From the NCBI RefSeq assembly GCF_002021815.1, contig NZ_CP019952.1, forward strand, positions 4,557,001 to 4,621,000: a stretch of DNA of 64,000 bases, given 5' to 3'. The notes beneath the pieces are model-generated. The model was not told where the DNA came from, did not search any database, and saw only the letters and a list, made by a program, of their open reading frames with translations. This DNA is from Pseudomonas parafulva (GTDB lineage Bacteria; Pseudomonadota; Gammaproteobacteria; Pseudomonadales; Pseudomonadaceae). Positions 17,931 to 26,994 of the stretch are shown here, one piece after another (position 1 is the first letter of the stretch; each line of letters starts with the position of its first letter). A program made the translations under genes and the position numbers.

Positions 17931-18007
17931 GATCAGTTAAGCGCAACAAACGACCTTTATTCCGCATATCATTCCGTCAGGTAATGATTTGAGCCCGTGA
18001 GAACGCT

Positions 18008-18898
18008 ATGTCAAAACGTCTGGTGCCGTCCATGACCGCCCTGCAGTGCTTTGAAGCTGCAGCCCGCCACTTGAGCTTCACCCGAGCCGCCGAAGAGCTG
18101 CATTTGACCCAAAGTGCGGTCAGCAAGCAGGTGGCGCAGCTCGAAGACCTGTTGCGTCACCACCTTTTCCTGCGCATTCGCCGACGTTTACAGCTCACGC
18201 CAGCCGGCAGCCTCTATCTGGCCGAGGTGAACAAGATCCTCACGCAGGTCGATATGTCCAGCCGCTACGTGCTGACGTACGGGGAGCAGACCGAGATCCT
18301 GAAGGTCGCGACGCAGCCAAGCTTCGGCGTGCGCTGGCTGATCCCCCACCTCAAGGGCTTCGGCCGGCGGCACAGCAACATTCACTTGGACATCCGCAAC
18401 GAAATGGAGCCCTTTTCACTGTTGCAGGGCTCGGCTGACGTCGTGTTCTTCTACGGCCAGGGCACCTGGCCGGGGGCCAGCTGCATCGAGCTGTTCGGTG
18501 AAGAAGTCGTGCCGGTGTGTTCGCCAGAGCTGCTGGCAGGCCGTGACCTGCCGAGTGCCGAGGCATTGACCGACCTGGTGTTGCTGCAAAGCACTTCACG
18601 GCCAGAAGCCTGGCACGAATGGTTCCTGGAGCAGGGCCTGCAAAGCGTCAGCGCGTACCACGGCCCGCGCTTCGACACGTTCTACATGGCCCTGAGCGCT
18701 GCCCAGGCCGGTTGCGGGGTGGCGCTGGTGCCGCGTTACCTGGTGGCGAAGGAGCTGGCCGAGGGCAGCCTGGTCGTGCCCTGGAATCATGCAATGCGCA
18801 GTGCCGGCGCGCACTACCTGGCGTATGCCGAACATGCCGCGGAAGTGCCCAAGGTGCGGGCGCTGGTGGATTGGATCGGTGAGCAGCTGCAGGCATGA
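18008..18898 (+). CDS. LysR-family regulator next to the lysine catabolic genes (GcvA-like)
   Basis: 296-residue LysR-type regulator. The N-terminal helix-turn-helix (residues 8-66: LQCFEAAARHLSFTRAAEEL, TQSAVSKQVAQLEDLL) is of the GcvA subtype, and the effector domain follows. It is divergent from amaB by 133 bases and precedes hglS by 137 bases on the same strand. It therefore probably controls aminoadipate/lysine catabolism. In P. putida the equivalent gene sits at the same place. The inducer is not readable from sequence; a lysine-pathway intermediate is likely. Confidence 0.92.
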   Translation: MSKRLVPSMTALQCFEAAARHLSFTRAAEELHLTQSAVSKQVAQLEDLLRHHLFLRIRRRLQLTPAGSLYLAEVNKILTQVDMSSRYVLTYGEQTEILKVATQPSFGVRWLIPHLKGFGRRHSNIHLDIRNEMEPFSLLQGSADVVFFYGQGTWPGASCIELFGEEVVPVCSPELLAGRDLPSAEALTDLVLLQSTSRPEAWHEWFLEQGLQSVSAYHGPRFDTFYMALSAAQAGCGVALVPRYLVAKELAEGSLVVPWNHAMRSAGAHYLAYAEHAAEVPKVRALVDWIGEQLQA

Positions 18899-19035
18899 AG
18901 CCCTCGACAGGAGGAGCACCCTACGCCTGTCTAGGTCGATCAAAAAAGGAATGACACGCCTACTTTTTTTCGCTTGTGGCCCGGGTGCATTCCCCGCTTT
19001 CATGTAAGGGTCAGCCATTAACCAGGAATCCAGCG

Positions 19036-20430
19036 ATGCCCGCCCATGATTTCGTCAGCCCCGACAGCATCCGTGCGCAGTTTTCTGCCGCCATGTCGCT
19101 CATGTACAAACAGGAAGTGCCGTTGTACGGCAAGCTGCTGGCGCTGGTGAGCGAAATCAACCAGCAGGTGATGGCCGAGCAACCAGAAGTGGCGCAGGCG
19201 CTGCGCTGGACAGGGGAACTCGAGCGGCTGGGCCATGAACGCCATGGTGCCATCCGCGTGGGTACGGCCGAGGAGCTGGCGACCATCGCGCGACTTTTTG
19301 CGGTCATGGGCATGCAGCCAGTGGGCTACTACGACCTCAGCAGTGCTGGGGTCCCGGTGCACTCCACCGCGTTCCGTGCCGTGCATGAGCAGTCGCTGCA
19401 CGTCAGCCCGTTCCGTGTCTTCACCTCGCTGTTGCGCTTGGAGCTGATCGACAACCTGCAGTTGCGGGAAATGGCCAAGGATATCCTGGCCAAACGCCAG
19501 ATCTTCACCCCTCGCGTACTCCATCTGATCGAGCAGCGCGAACGCGATGGCGGCTTGAATACCGCAGATGCCCAGACTTTCGTACAGGAAGCCCTGCACA
19601 CCTTCCGCTGGCACCGCGACGCTACCGTCACCGCCGAGCAGTACCAGCAGCTGCACGACCAGCACCGCCTGCTTGCCGATGTTGTCGCGTTCAAGGGCCC
19701 GCACATCAATCACCTCACTCCGCGCACCCTGGACATTGATGCCATCCAGCTCGGTATGCCGGCCAAGGGCATCACGCCCAAGGCCGTGGTCGAAGGCCCC
19801 CCTCCCCGCCGCCACCCCATTCTACTGCGCCAGACCAGCTTCAAGGCCTTGCAGGAAAAGGTCGTATTCTGCGGTCAGCACGGTAGCGAAGGTAGCCACA
19901 CCGCGCGCTTTGGGGAAATCGAGCAACGTGGCGCGGCGTTGACGCCGAAGGGGCGCCAGCTCTATGACAAGCTGCTCGACAGGACTCGCGTCGCATTGGG
20001 TGGTGCACCCGCCGAAGCCAATGCCGCACAGTACATGGCGATGCTCACAGACACCTTCGCCGCCTTCCCGGACGACCTGGTGCAGATGCGTGAGCAGGGC
20101 CTGGCGTATTTTCGCTACTTCGCGACCGAGAAAGGCTTGGCCGCGCGCGGTGAACAAGGCAGGCCAACTACCCTGCAGGGGCTAATCGACGCAGACCACG
20201 TGCATTTCGAGGCACTGGTGTACGAAGATTTCTTGCCGGTAAGCGCCGCAGGGATCTTCCAGTCCAACCTGGGCGACGATGCCCGGGCCGAGTACGGCAG
20301 CAACGCCAACCGCGCGGCCTTCGAAGCGGCGCTGGGGCTGCAGGTGCAGGATGAACTGGCGCTCTATGCGCAAAGCGAGCGCCGCTCGCTGCAGGCGTGC
20401 GCGCAGGCACTGAACCTGATATCGCTGTAA
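19036..20430 (+). CDS. hglS: 2-oxoadipate dioxygenase/decarboxylase HglS (DUF1338)
   Basis: Fe(II)-dependent enzyme that converts 2-oxoadipate to D-2-hydroxyglutarate with loss of CO2, linking aminoadipate breakdown to 2-oxoglutarate. The protein has 464 residues from the ATG giving MPAHDFVSPDS, the same length as P. putida HglS. The metal ligands His70, His226 and Glu294 and the substrate-contacting Arg74 fall at the published positions (ERHGAIR, INHLTPR, ARFGEIE). Val402 of the carboxylate pocket is also present (FLPVSAAG). It lies downstream of the LysR gene, in line with its role in the same pathway. The 60 bases before this ATG remain open but are not family-like. Confidence 0.95.
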   Translation: MPAHDFVSPDSIRAQFSAAMSLMYKQEVPLYGKLLALVSEINQQVMAEQPEVAQALRWTGELERLGHERHGAIRVGTAEELATIARLFAVMGMQPVGYYDLSSAGVPVHSTAFRAVHEQSLHVSPFRVFTSLLRLELIDNLQLREMAKDILAKRQIFTPRVLHLIEQRERDGGLNTADAQTFVQEALHTFRWHRDATVTAEQYQQLHDQHRLLADVVAFKGPHINHLTPRTLDIDAIQLGMPAKGITPKAVVEGPPPRRHPILLRQTSFKALQEKVVFCGQHGSEGSHTARFGEIEQRGAALTPKGRQLYDKLLDRTRVALGGAPAEANAAQYMAMLTDTFAAFPDDLVQMREQGLAYFRYFATEKGLAARGEQGRPTTLQGLIDADHVHFEALVYEDFLPVSAAGIFQSNLGDDARAEYGSNANRAAFEAALGLQVQDELALYAQSERRSLQACAQALNLISL

Positions 20431-20468
20431 AGCGACACGTTGAAGGGGCACTTGGGTGCCCCACCGTG

Positions 20469-22362
20469 TCAGCGGAAACGGTCCACTTCCTGACGCAACT
20501 GCGCGGCCAACCGTTCCAGCTCCCGCGCTGTTAATGCCAGCTCGTTGGCCACCTCGCGCTGCTCACCGTTGGCCTGGGCGATGCTCTGCAAATTGCGGCT
20601 CAGCACGGTCGCTGTGCTGCTCTGCTCCTGGGTCGCCATACTGATCACGGCAAACTGCTCACCCGCCGCACGGCTTTGTTCGTCGATGCGGGCAAGTGCC
20701 TGCGCGACCTTGCCATTGCGCTCCAGGCCGTCCTGCATCAGCTGGTTACTCTGCTCCAGCGTGGTGATGGCATGCCCGGTCTGCTGCTGGATGCTGGTGA
20801 TCATGCCGGATATCTCATCGGTGGCCTGTCGGGTTCGCGCTGCCAGCCCACGCACCTCGTCAGCCACCACTGCAAAGCCACGCCCCTGCTCACCGGCACG
20901 GGCCGCTTCGATGGCAGCATTCAAAGCCAACAGATTGGTCTGCTCAGCGATGGCGGTGATGACACTTATGATGCTGCCGATCTCTTGCGAACGTGCACCC
21001 AGGCTGTTCACGACCGTGGCTGTGTCACCCAGGGCATCGGCAATCTGCTTGAGCGAGTGCGATGCTTCGTCCATGGCGCCGCGGCCCACGCGGGTCTGCT
21101 GCGCATTGTCGCGGGCCATGCGCTCGGTGCCAGCCATGTTGTCGGCGATGTTCATGGACGTGGCGCTGAACTCTTCCACCGCGCCCGCCATGCTGGTGAT
21201 TTCGCCTGATTGCTGGTCCATGCCCACACAGGCGCCAGCCGACAGGCCTGACAGCGAGTGGGCGCGGGTACTGACCTGTTCGGAGGCACTGCGGATGTGC
21301 TCGACCATGTTCGAGAGGGCTTCACCCATCGTGTTGAAGCTGCGCGCCAACTGTCCGATTTCATCGTGGCTGGTCACGTTCAGCCGTGCGTTCAGGTCAC
21401 CCGCTCCGAGCGCTTGTGCTTGCCGTACCAGATCATCCAGCGGGCGCAGCTTACGCCTGAGCAACCAGAGCGTGGCAGCCACGGCCATGAGCATGGCCAG
21501 CACGCTGCCGACGGCAAGGCGCAGCCCCACGCTCCAGGTTACCTCGCGGATCTCCGCCAGGGGCATGCTCGCTACCACCGTCCAAGGCCCTTCGGCGAAG
21601 GGCGCCGTCGCGCTGTACAGCGGCTGCTCGGCATTGGCCGGCGGCACCAGCCACTGGCCCTTTTCATCCTGCAGTGCCAACGAACCGGTTTGGCCAATGC
21701 GCAAGCGTTTGAGGTTGGCGAACTGCGCGTTCTGCGCATCGGTGTAATCGAAACCCACGAACAGCACCGCGATCACCCGGCCATTACCGTCGGTCATCGG
21801 CACATAGCGCGTCATGTAGTTGCGGTCGAACAACACGGCACGGCCAACGTACATCTGCCCGGCCAGTAACTTGGCGTAAGCGGGGTGCTGGCGGTCGAGC
21901 TGGGTACCGATGGCGCGGCTGCCGTTTTTTCAAATTGGTGCTGATGCGCACGAAATCGTCACCACTGCGCACGAATACCGTGGCGATACCGGCAGTCATC
22001 TGTTGGAAGTCGTCCACTTGCTGGAAGTCGTTGTTCAATAGCTGATCGCCCAGGTACAGGGCCGGCGTTGCCTGCCCTGCTACCTGCACGGTCTGCCCTG
22101 CATGCAGCGACAGCCCTGATGCGAAGCGTCGCTCGAACAAGCCGCTCAAGCGCTGGGTATTGTCCTTGAGCGAGCCGTGGAACGTGTCAAGCTGGTCGCC
22201 CAGCAAGCGCGCCTCACTGGCCAGGTGGGCCTGGCGCGTAGCGAGGTTGGCATCGTCCAGTGAACGCAGGGCAAAAAGGGTACTGCCGGAAATCACCAGC
22301 GCCAGCACGATGGCGAGGGCGATACCGAGTTGCGAGGCAATCCGGGCACGCGGTTGAGGCAT
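20469..22362 (-). pseudogene. Methyl-accepting chemotaxis protein, split by a frameshift
   Basis: The two parts are contiguous and would make one chemoreceptor of about 630 residues. The N-terminal part (start ATG at 22362, AGGAG seven bases upstream) has a membrane helix and part of a dCache-like ligand domain. The C-terminal part (to 20469) has the second membrane helix, a HAMP domain and a complete signalling domain ([31 protein letters not shown]). Reading frame changes at the six-A run on the minus strand (21925-21930): after TNLKK the second frame continues [11 protein letters not shown]. Removing one A restores the frame. This could be a genuine mutation, phase variation or a sequencing error. 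The ligand is unknown. Confidence 0.85.
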
Positions 22363-22517
22363 GGGCAAGCTCCTGGCAAGAGGCCGGGATCATCCTGATC
22401 ACGCTGACCGCCCGCTTTTATTTGACGGAAAGCGCGCCCTCTTCCGGGACGCTGGTGCCATCTGATCGGCGTCGGCGCTGAATACTTGAGTGCCGGACCG
22501 GGATATAGCGCTCGCAA

Positions 22518-23444
22518 TCAAAGGGCTGGCAGGATCACCACCTCGGGTAGCGCCATGGCATTCACCTCGGCTTGCAGGAAGGCACTGAGGCGGCGCAGGC
22601 GCTCGCCGCCCGGCCGGGTCCGCGGCCATACCAGGTAGTAGTCCATGCCGCTGGGGACTGCTGTCGGCCATGGCAGGCTCATGCGCCCCTGCGCCACATC
22701 TTCGGCCACCATCATCAGGTCACCAATTGAAACACCGTAGCCTCGGGCCGCTGCAATCATGCCCAGTTCCAACGTGTCGAACACCTGCCCGCCCTTGAGC
22801 GAAACCCTGCTACTCAGGCCCAGGCGCTCCAGCCATACCCGCCAGTCACGCTTGTCCATTGTAGGGTGCAGCAGTTCGCTACTCGCAAGGCGCGCCGCGG
22901 TCCAGGGCCCGTCATCCAACAGCCCTGGTGCACCCACCGGCACCAGCAGTTCGGGGAACAGCTTGCGTACCTCCCACTCCGCCGGGAACACCCCATCGCC
23001 CAGCAGCACCGCGCAATCGAAAGGTTCCTGGTTGAAGTCCACATGGTCGACGTCCATCCAGGCACTGGTCAGTTGCACTTCATTGCCAGGTTGCAGCCGA
23101 CGGAAGCGGCTCAGCCGGGCCAGCAACCAACGCATGGTCAGGGTGGACGGCGCCTTCATGCGCAGCATCTCGTCTTCACCGCGCAACGTGTCACAAGCAC
23201 GCTCAAGCGCGGCAAAGCCTTCGCGCACACCCGGTAGCAGTACCCGTGCAGCTTCGGTCAGTTGCAGGCTGCGGCCACTGCGCACGAACAGTCGGCAGGC
23301 AAAGTGATCCTCCAGCGTGCGAATGTGCCGGCTGACCGCGCTTTGGGTAATGGACAACGCTTCGCCAGCACGGGTGAATGAGTTCAACCTCGCCGTAGCT
23401 TCGAATGCACGCAACGCATAAAGGGGCGGTAGCTTGCGGGTCAT
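22518..23444 (-). CDS. LysR-family transcriptional regulator (GcvA-like)
   Basis: 308-residue LysR-type regulator with the N-terminal helix-turn-helix (LYALRAFEATARLNSFTRAG, TQSAVSRHIRTLEDHF) and the usual effector-binding domain. An AAGGA six bases before the ATG supports the start. It is divergent from the MATE gene across 154 bases that contain a T-N11-A dyad, so control of that efflux pump is the most economical guess. It is also downstream, on the same strand, of nothing that would suggest an operon. Confidence 0.9.
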   Translation of the reverse strand: MTRKLPPLYALRAFEATARLNSFTRAGEALSITQSAVSRHIRTLEDHFACRLFVRSGRSLQLTEAARVLLPGVREGFAALERACDTLRGEDEMLRMKAPSTLTMRWLLARLSRFRRLQPGNEVQLTSAWMDVDHVDFNQEPFDCAVLLGDGVFPAEWEVRKLFPELLVPVGAPGLLDDGPWTAARLASSELLHPTMDKRDWRVWLERLGLSSRVSLKGGQVFDTLELGMIAAARGYGVSIGDLMMVAEDVAQGRMSLPWPTAVPSGMDYYLVWPRTRPGGERLRRLSAFLQAEVNAMALPEVVILPAL

Positions 23445-23492
23445 GAGGTTCCTTGTTCAGTGGAGAAACGGCGAACTGCGCATCATATCGCC

Positions 23493-23507
23493 ATGATTAA
23501 AACTCAT
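23493..23507. promoter_or_regulatory. T-N11-A dyad, candidate LysR box for the MATE gene
   Basis: ATGATTAAAACTCAT is a dyad (ATGA / TCAT) with the exact T-N11-A spacing of LysR operators. It lies between divergent genes, 49 bases before the LysR start and 92 bases before the MATE start. It is surrounded by AT-rich sequence suited to overlapping promoters. Confidence 0.4.
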
Positions 23508-23598
23508 GCCAATGATCGCATTTATCCTTTTGTTAAAAGCTGACCCAGGCCTCAGAATCGCCCTTCGTCCGCCACCGTCTTCGCCAAGGATCACATCC

Positions 23599-24987
23599 AT
23601 GCACGTCGCACCTACCCACGAGCTCAAGGCATTACTGCGCTTGGCAGGCCCGCTGATCGCCTCGCAGCTGGCGCACATGCTCATGGTACTGACCGACACC
23701 CTGATGATGGCACGCATCAGCCCGCAGGCCTTGGCCGGTGGCGGGTTGGGCGCGGCGGGCTATTCGTTCGTGTCCATCTTCTGCCTGGGCGTCATCGCGG
23801 CGGTCGGCACCCTTGTAGCCTTCCGCCGAGGCGCCAATGACATCGAGGGCGCCACACGGCTGGCGCAAAGCGGCCTGTGGCTGGCCTGGGGCCTGGCCTT
23901 GTTCGCGGCGCTGGTGCTGTGGAACCTCGAACCTGTGCTGCTGCTTTTCGGGCAGCAGCCTGACAACGTCGCCTCGGCGGCCGAGTTTCTCACCCTGCTG
24001 CCGCTGGCGTTGCCGGGCTACCTGACCTTCATGGCCTTGCGTGGCTTCACTAGCGCCCTGGGCCGCTCTACGCCGGTGATGGTCATCAGCCTGGTAGGCA
24101 CCGTACTCAACTACTTGCTGAACGTTGCGCTGATCGAAGGCATGTTCGGCCTGCCCAAGCTTGGTCTGATGGGCATCGGCCTGGTCACTGCGGTGGTCTC
24201 GATGGGCATGGCCATTGCCCTGGCGCTGTACATCCGCTGGCACCCGGCTTATGCCGCCTACCCGCTGCGCAAGGGCCTGTCGCGGCCATCGCTGCCAGCG
24301 TTGGGCGAGCTGTGGCGGCTGGGCCTGCCGATCGGCGGCACCTACATGGTGGAAGTAGGGCTGTTCGCTTTTGCGGCGCTGTGCATGGGCGTACTGGGCA
24401 GTACCGAGTTGGGCGCGCACCAAATCGCCCTGCAGATCGTGTCGACCGCCTTCATGGTGCCCACTGGCCTGTCCTATGCCGTGACCATGCGCGTAGGCCA
24501 TTACTACGGTGCGGGCAACTTGCTCGCCGCGCGCAGCGCTGGCCGGGTGGGGATCGGCTTCGGGGCCATGCTGATGTTCGCCTTCGCTGCGCTGTTCTGG
24601 TTGCTGCCAGACGCATTGGTAGGGCTGTTTATCGACAGGGCCGACCCGGCATTTGCCGCCATCTTCCAGCTGGCGGTCCAGCTGCTGATGGTAGCCGCCT
24701 GGTTCGAGCTGTTCGATGGCGTGCAGACCATCGCCATGGGCTCTATTCGTGGACTGAAAGACGCCAAGACTACGTTCCTGATCGGGCTGGTGTGCTACTG
24801 GCTCATCGGGGCACCCAGCGCCTGGTTGTTCACTTTCGTCTTTGGCGGGGGCGCGCTGGGCGTCTGGTGGGGGCTGGCCTTGGGGCTGGCGTGCGCCTCG
24901 GTGGCGCTGACCTTCGGCTTCGAATGGCGGATGCGGCGGCTGTTGCGCCACGCCGGAACACGCGCCGCAACGGCCACATCTGCCTGA
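23599..24987 (+). CDS. MATE-family multidrug/Na+ efflux transporter (NorM/PmpM-like)
   Basis: Inner-membrane antiporter of 462 residues with about twelve hydrophobic segments in two homologous halves. It starts MHVAPTHELKALLRLAGPLI, typical of NorM-type MATE proteins, and shows MVLTDTLMMARISPQAL and ELGAHQIALQIVS, the paired family motifs. NorM-like pumps export cationic drugs and dyes coupled to Na+ or H+. The start was chosen because the preceding 31 in-frame residues are not family-like. Substrate is not known. It is probably regulated by the divergent LysR gene. Confidence 0.92.
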   Translation: MHVAPTHELKALLRLAGPLIASQLAHMLMVLTDTLMMARISPQALAGGGLGAAGYSFVSIFCLGVIAAVGTLVAFRRGANDIEGATRLAQSGLWLAWGLALFAALVLWNLEPVLLLFGQQPDNVASAAEFLTLLPLALPGYLTFMALRGFTSALGRSTPVMVISLVGTVLNYLLNVALIEGMFGLPKLGLMGIGLVTAVVSMGMAIALALYIRWHPAYAAYPLRKGLSRPSLPALGELWRLGLPIGGTYMVEVGLFAFAALCMGVLGSTELGAHQIALQIVSTAFMVPTGLSYAVTMRVGHYYGAGNLLAARSAGRVGIGFGAMLMFAFAALFWLLPDALVGLFIDRADPAFAAIFQLAVQLLMVAAWFELFDGVQTIAMGSIRGLKDAKTTFLIGLVCYWLIGAPSAWLFTFVFGGGALGVWWGLALGLACASVALTFGFEWRMRRLLRHAGTRAATATSA

Positions 24988-25036
24988 TTTCAACCCATTG
25001 AGGTGGCTTTGCGCATTGGCCAGAGGGGGCGGACAG

Positions 25037-26704
25037 CTAGCCTGCAACCCCCACTTGGCGGTGTGACGACTGCAGCAGGAACGGGATCAGCGCGTCTACC
25101 GGCAGGGGCTTGCTGACCAGGAAACCCTGTACCTGGTTGCAGCCAAACCCGCGCAGCAAGGCCAATTGCGCTTCGCTTTCGACGCCCTCGGCCACCACTT
25201 CGAGGTTGAGGTTGTGGGCCAGGTTGATCATGGCATGCACCAGCTTGCGGTTCTCTTCGCGCATATCCATCTTCGCAACGAAACTGCGGTCCACCTTGAG
25301 CAAGGTGATCGGCAGGCTGTTGAGGTGCACGAACGAAGAGAACCCTGTGCCAAAGTCGTCCAGCGAGAAGCGCACGCCCAGGCGGCCCAGTGCATCCATG
25401 GTCTGCCGCACCCGCTCATTGCGCCGCATCACGGCCGTTTCGGTCAGCTCGAATTCCAGCCAGTGGGCATCGACACCGTACTCGGCGATCAGCCGGCTCA
25501 AGGTTGCCAGCAACTGGCTGTCCTGAAACTGCCGGAAACTGAGATTGACCGCCATGTGCAACGGCGCAAGCCCCTGTGTGTTCAGGGCCTGCATGTCGCG
25601 CAGGGCACGGGCGATGACCCAGTAACCCAGCGGCACGATCAGCCCGCTTTGCTCGGCCAATGGCACGAACTCACTGGGCGGCAGCAAGCCCCGTTCGGCG
25701 TGGCGCCAGCGCACCAGCGCTTCGAGACCGACGATCCGCCCATCAGCCAGGTTCAAGCGCGGCTGATAGTGAAGCTCCAGCTCGTCACGGCGCAAGGCCC
25801 GGCGCAGCTCGCTTTCGAGATCGGCCAGGCTGCGTGCGTGGCGATTGATGCGCTCGTTGAAGACATGGAAGGTACAGCCCTGGGTGGCCTTGGCCTGACG
25901 CATGGCGATGTGCGCATGCCACATCAGCGGGTCGGCGCCACTCTGGGCGCGGGCGTGGGCCAGGCCCAGGCTGCAACCGAGCAGCAGGCTTTCGCCATCG
26001 ACCCAGTAGGGCTCGGCCAATGCCTCGACGATGCGCTCGGCCATCCACTCGGCACGCCCTGGGTCGCGGCGGGTGTCGATCAGCAAGGCGAACTCGTCAC
26101 TGCCCAGGCGTGCCAGCTGGTCGCCTGCTTCGAGTTGATGCTTCAGACGTAGTACAACCTGCAGGATAAGGCGATCCCCACTCTGGTGCCCCAGGGCGTC
26201 ATTGACATGGCGAAAGTTGTCCAGGTCCAGATGCCCTAGGGCGACGCCGCGCCCGTCATGGTCGGCCAGGCGCGTGGCCAGCAAGGCCTGGAAGCCCTGG
26301 CGGTTGGCGATGCCGGTCAAAGGGTCTTGCTCGGCCAAGCGTTGCAGGGTGGCTACCAGTACACCTCGCTCGCGCACGTGGCGCAGGCAGCGACGCAGGC
26401 TGTCGACATTGACTTGGTCGCTCACTAGCCAGTCGCTGACGCCGCTGGGCGCCGCCTCTGGCTCGCTGTGCAACAGCAGGATGGTCGGCAGTTCACAACG
26501 ACCGGGTGCTGGCTGCAACGCTGGCGTGGTCAGCACCACGGCCTGCCGGTCGCGGCTGAACAGACTGTCGACGGCATCCCAGTCGGGTGCCGTGAGCAGT
26601 ACGGCCGCGCCCTTCAAGGCAGGCATGCACGCGTGCAGCAAGGCCGCCCACTCGGGCTCACTGGCCAACAGCAGCAAACGCATAGGTTCGACAGGCGCGG
26701 ACAA
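25037..26704 (-). CDS. GGDEF-EAL protein with degenerate GGDEF motif
   Basis: 555-residue cytoplasmic regulator of cyclic di-GMP. Residues 1-120 form a receiver-like but non-canonical domain with no clear phospho-acceptor. A GGDEF domain follows; its motif is altered to GSDEF (RLGSDEFALL), so cyclase activity is doubtful. The C-terminal EAL domain is complete: EALVRW, DDFGTG, KVDRSFV, VAEGVES and QGF, so it likely hydrolyses c-di-GMP. The start is TTG with AAGGAG seven bases upstream, and an ATG seven codons later is an alternative. No operon partner. Environmental signal unknown. Confidence 0.9.
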   Translation of the reverse strand: MSAPVEPMRLLLLASEPEWAALLHACMPALKGAAVLLTAPDWDAVDSLFSRDRQAVVLTTPALQPAPGRCELPTILLLHSEPEAAPSGVSDWLVSDQVNVDSLRRCLRHVRERGVLVATLQRLAEQDPLTGIANRQGFQALLATRLADHDGRGVALGHLDLDNFRHVNDALGHQSGDRLILQVVLRLKHQLEAGDQLARLGSDEFALLIDTRRDPGRAEWMAERIVEALAEPYWVDGESLLLGCSLGLAHARAQSGADPLMWHAHIAMRQAKATQGCTFHVFNERINRHARSLADLESELRRALRRDELELHYQPRLNLADGRIVGLEALVRWRHAERGLLPPSEFVPLAEQSGLIVPLGYWVIARALRDMQALNTQGLAPLHMAVNLSFRQFQDSQLLATLSRLIAEYGVDAHWLEFELTETAVMRRNERVRQTMDALGRLGVRFSLDDFGTGFSSFVHLNSLPITLLKVDRSFVAKMDMREENRKLVHAMINLAHNLNLEVVAEGVESEAQLALLRGFGCNQVQGFLVSKPLPVDALIPFLLQSSHRQVGVAG

Positions 26705-26994
26705 GACGGCTCCTTAAGGCTCGACGATGCAACGTAGACCGATGAACAAACCGGCGCATCTAATGGAAATGATTTTCACTTGTGAGCGCGCCTTTTAACA
26801 GCCTGGTCCGACGTATTTTGTCGTGCATCCTGCGCGAAAGCAGACAGACCAGCAAATACGATTTTTTCAGGCGCAAGCATTAGCGGCGCTAATGATCGTT
26901 TCGAAAGTCTGACTCGAACGTCAGACGGTCACGCCATGAACACGCATGCCTGTTAGAATGCGCGGCTATTTTCTGGCGACCCCCGGTTTCTAGC

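Noticed and set aside
18940..18972. A-run and T-run around the LysR-hglS spacer as a terminator
   Set aside because: The stem would be mainly A-T pairs with only about three G-C pairs, so it is not a convincing intrinsic terminator.
23632..25047. 471-residue open frame opposite the MATE gene
   Set aside because: Composition is Gln/Arg/His-rich, a shadow of hydrophobic codons, and it overlaps the strand of a clear transporter.
26750..26790. AT-rich stretch resembling a Fur box upstream of rep
   Set aside because: Too few matches to the 19-bp consensus, and it lies between the rep and GGDEF-EAL genes, neither of which is an iron gene.
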